Below, in pieces: positions 30,480 to 32,428 of a stretch of DNA of 32,428 nucleotides. The notes under the pieces are model-generated. The model was not told the origin of the DNA. It ran no database searches and saw only the letters and a program-made list of their open reading frames with translations. Numbering within the stretch: position 1 is the first letter of the stretch; each line of letters opens with the position of its first letter. The DNA lies in the NCBI GenBank assembly GCA_012518115.1, contig JAAYTD010000086.1:1-32428 (forward strand), in the 5' to 3' direction. This DNA is from Ignavibacteria bacterium (GTDB lineage Bacteria > Bacteroidota > Ignavibacteria > Kapaibacteriales > UBA2268). A program made the position numbers and the translations under genes.

Positions 30480-32428
30480 ATGAATGTATTGCATAATTGT
30501 ATTAAAAAAATAATAGATAGTAGATATTATTTATACTTATTTTCTTTGTTTTTTGCTTCTTCTTTTCTTTTTGCTCAAGATTATGATTATGAATTTACCA
30601 TAAAGCCACGTCGTGCTTTTGATCAAATAATTTTAGAGTTTTGGGCAAAATCGTTGAAAGCAAATACAGCTCCATTAGGTAACGCTTCTTTGGTTTTGCA
30701 ATATAACACTTCTTTTTTTGCTCCTGCACAATCTCAAAGTTTAATTGCGACGGATTCTATTGCAAAATTTGATGCAAATTCACCTAACCCTGTGATAACT
30801 ATTCACTCTAACTTTGATAATGCTAATGGATATTCACCACTAGCTGCTACTTCATATTCAAACGGTTTTTTCTCATTAGAAATAACACATAACATATTAG
30901 GTAGCTTAGGCTTAGCGCCTGATACTGCTGGACGTGGCAGTTTTCTTGGAAAAATAGCGCTTACTATCATAGGCAATCCGACTGAAACAGATTTAGCAAA
31001 TATAAAATGGAGTACGAGCTCTTTTCCCGGTGAACTTAGAGTATTTGATAGAGATGGCAACGATATAAAAAGTTTGATTAATTTTATAGATCCCGACCCA
31101 AATTTTACCGTTATAGGCGTATCATTTTTATCTCCGAATTTTGAAAAAATGGTTGTAGATATAGATGAAAACTATTTGTTTTTAACAGGTGATTATGCTC
31201 AAGGTGGTTATCCTATTTATTTTGAAAGAAGTGTAAATCCAAACTCTTATTCTGCGCCAACAGGTAAGCCATTATTTGTTGACGAAAATTTAGCCTATCT
31301 TTTTGAATATTCTTTAGATAACGGTGAAACTTGGCTTGAACTCGGTCGAGCAACTGAAACGGAAAAAAATGCTTCTACAATCACAAAACCAAGTGTTGTA
31401 GCCAACTATAAATCAGGTAGATTGTTTGAACCGAAAGGTAATAACTACGTGATTTCTTCATTAAATGGTGAACAAATAAATACTGAAACTTATCGTAAAC
31501 CGTTACGAGTTATTTTAGAGAAAAACAAATATTTTAATTATCGTTCAGAAGAATCTCGCTTAAAAATTTCTATTTTAGAAGGCACTTCAACTACTCCAAT
31601 AGTAAATCGCTTACCTAGTGATATTTATGATATTAATGCTAGCAAATTAGTGTTAGGTAGATTGTTTTTCTTGCAGTTAAATGGAACAACTAACTATTTA
31701 AAAACAGTTGATAATTTTAGTAACTCAACTCAACTTACTGTTGCGGCTTGGATTAATTTAAATGCCGTTACAGGCGTTGTTGGTGCGGAACCAGCTATTG
31801 TTGCTTCAAGTGGTGGTCCTGATGCTACATCTACTTTTGGCTCAAATGAAGGAGCTTGGATGTTATATCTAAAAGACGGAAATATCCCTGCATTTAGAGC
31901 TCGTGAAATTTTAAATCGTGGCGATGCTGGCACTGAAAACTACATAGGAATTTGTGAAGCTTATTCTAACGATGTTTTAACACCTGTATCTGCTGCTGAA
32001 CCATTAAGTAAGGAACATTCAAAAAATTGGGTACATATTGCAGCGACAGTAAAAAATAATGTCATTTCACTTTTTGTAAACGGTGAGCTAGTTTCACAAG
32101 TTACAAATGATAATGCAAACGATATTAGAATGTTAGTTACTGAGCATCCGATTTGGATAGGTGTCAATCCTAATGGAACTGTTACTGCCGATCGCTTTTT
32201 GGCAGCAGGAATAAAAGGTGTACAAGTATGGCGTACTGCTCTTACTCAATCTGAAATCCGTGCTTTTGCACCGGGTATTCCCTATCCTGATTCTATCGCT
32301 AGTTATTCAGATATAAAGAAAGGTTTGGAGCTCTACTATTCATTTGAAGGAAAAGCTATAGATCTAGCTTCAAACAAGATCTACCAAAATGGCGTAAATG
32401 ATATTATATTTTATCAAGATAATTTATC
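30480..32428 (+). CDS. secreted LamG-domain protein, cut off by the window edge
   Basis: An open frame runs from the ATG at 30480 through the right edge, 649 codons with no stop. The N-terminus is a signal peptide (hydrophobic 16-32, ending SFLFAQ). Residues 34-390 are beta-rich without a family I can name. From about 395 a laminin-G/concanavalin-like domain follows: FLQLNGTTNYLK, LTVAAWINL, EGAWMLYLKDG, NWVHIAATVKNNVISLFVNG and GIKGVQVWRTALTQSEIRAF. A second unit may begin at LELYYSFEGKAIDLA. Such proteins are cell-surface adhesins or glycan binders, often with a C-terminal sorting domain, which here would lie outside the window. Confidence 0.85.
   Translation, partial: MNVLHNCIKKIIDSRYYLYLFSLFFASSFLFAQDYDYEFTIKPRRAFDQIILEFWAKSLKANTAPLGNASLVLQYNTSFFAPAQSQSLIATDSIAKFDANSPNPVITIHSNFDNANGYSPLAATSYSNGFFSLEITHNILGSLGLAPDTAGRGSFLGKIALTIIGNPTETDLANIKWSTSSFPGELRVFDRDGNDIKSLINFIDPDPNFTVIGVSFLSPNFEKMVVDIDENYLFLTGDYAQGGYPIYFERSVNPNSYSAPTGKPLFVDENLAYLFEYSLDNGETWLELGRATETEKNASTITKPSVVANYKSGRLFEPKGNNYVISSLNGEQINTETYRKPLRVILEKNKYFNYRSEESRLKISILEGTSTTPIVNRLPSDIYDINASKLVLGRLFFLQLNGTTNYLKTVDNFSNSTQLTVAAWINLNAVTGVVGAEPAIVASSGGPDATSTFGSNEGAWMLYLKDGNIPAFRAREILNRGDAGTENYIGICEAYSNDVLTPVSAAEPLSKEHSKNWVHIAATVKNNVISLFVNGELVSQVTNDNANDIRMLVTEHPIWIGVNPNGTVTADRFLAAGIKGVQVWRTALTQSEIRAFAPGIPYPDSIASYSDIKKGLELYYSFEGKAIDLASNKIYQNGVNDIIFYQDNL

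Overview
The window looks like a chromosomal segment of a low-GC (roughly 30%) Gram-negative bacterium of the Bacteroidota/Chlorobiota side of the FCB group. A lineage near Ignavibacteria or Kapaibacteria is plausible but not proven. Supporting signs are a GWxTD-domain secreted protein, LptC-type and PqiC-type envelope lipoproteins, almost no Shine-Dalgarno sites, and repeated promoters of the Bacteroidota form TTTG-N19/20-TAnnTTTG. No insertion sequence, CRISPR array, tRNA gene or prophage was seen.

Region 1 (1-784) has no protein gene. It holds four tandem, separately promoted and separately terminated structured small RNAs of about 100-133 nt, plus a probable fragment of a fifth at the left edge. 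All four share one fold: a long closing stem ending in a U-tract, an internal loop, a short helix, and a three-way junction with a GCAA-tetraloop hairpin and a variable hairpin. Compensatory base changes between copies support the helices. I do not recognise the family; it is the best candidate here for an undescribed system.

Region 2 (813-5532, minus strand) runs from one well-formed promoter through a six-repeat lipoprotein, thiS, a ThiE/TenI-like gene, thiE and rodA. Region 3 (5802-10622, plus strand) is a tight run: lptC, tpiA, a thioredoxin-fold protein without cysteines, an unknown basic protein, folB, folK and an HMG-CoA-lyase-like gene. Region 4 (10789-17025, minus strand) is a chemotaxis-type operon: HEAT-repeat protein, cheR, two single-domain cheY, a cheZ-like gene and cheA. 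No receptor, cheW or cheB is present in it.

Region 5 (17198-21093, minus strand) carries a SpoU methyltransferase, plsY, a ClpB lacking its N-terminal half, purE and smpB. Region 6 (21328-25393, plus strand) carries the GWxTD protein, cmk, lepB, nuoA and nuoB and ends at a terminator that separates nuoAB from any further nuo genes. Region 7 (25510-30094, plus strand) carries a J-domain protein, a membrane-anchored rhodanese, a sigma-54-type activator, a PqiC-like lipoprotein, the RNase P RNA gene rnpB, a frameshifted Hpt gene, a CsgG/TolB-like secreted protein and a small unknown. Region 8 (30480 to the right edge) is the N-terminal 649 codons of a secreted LamG-type protein.
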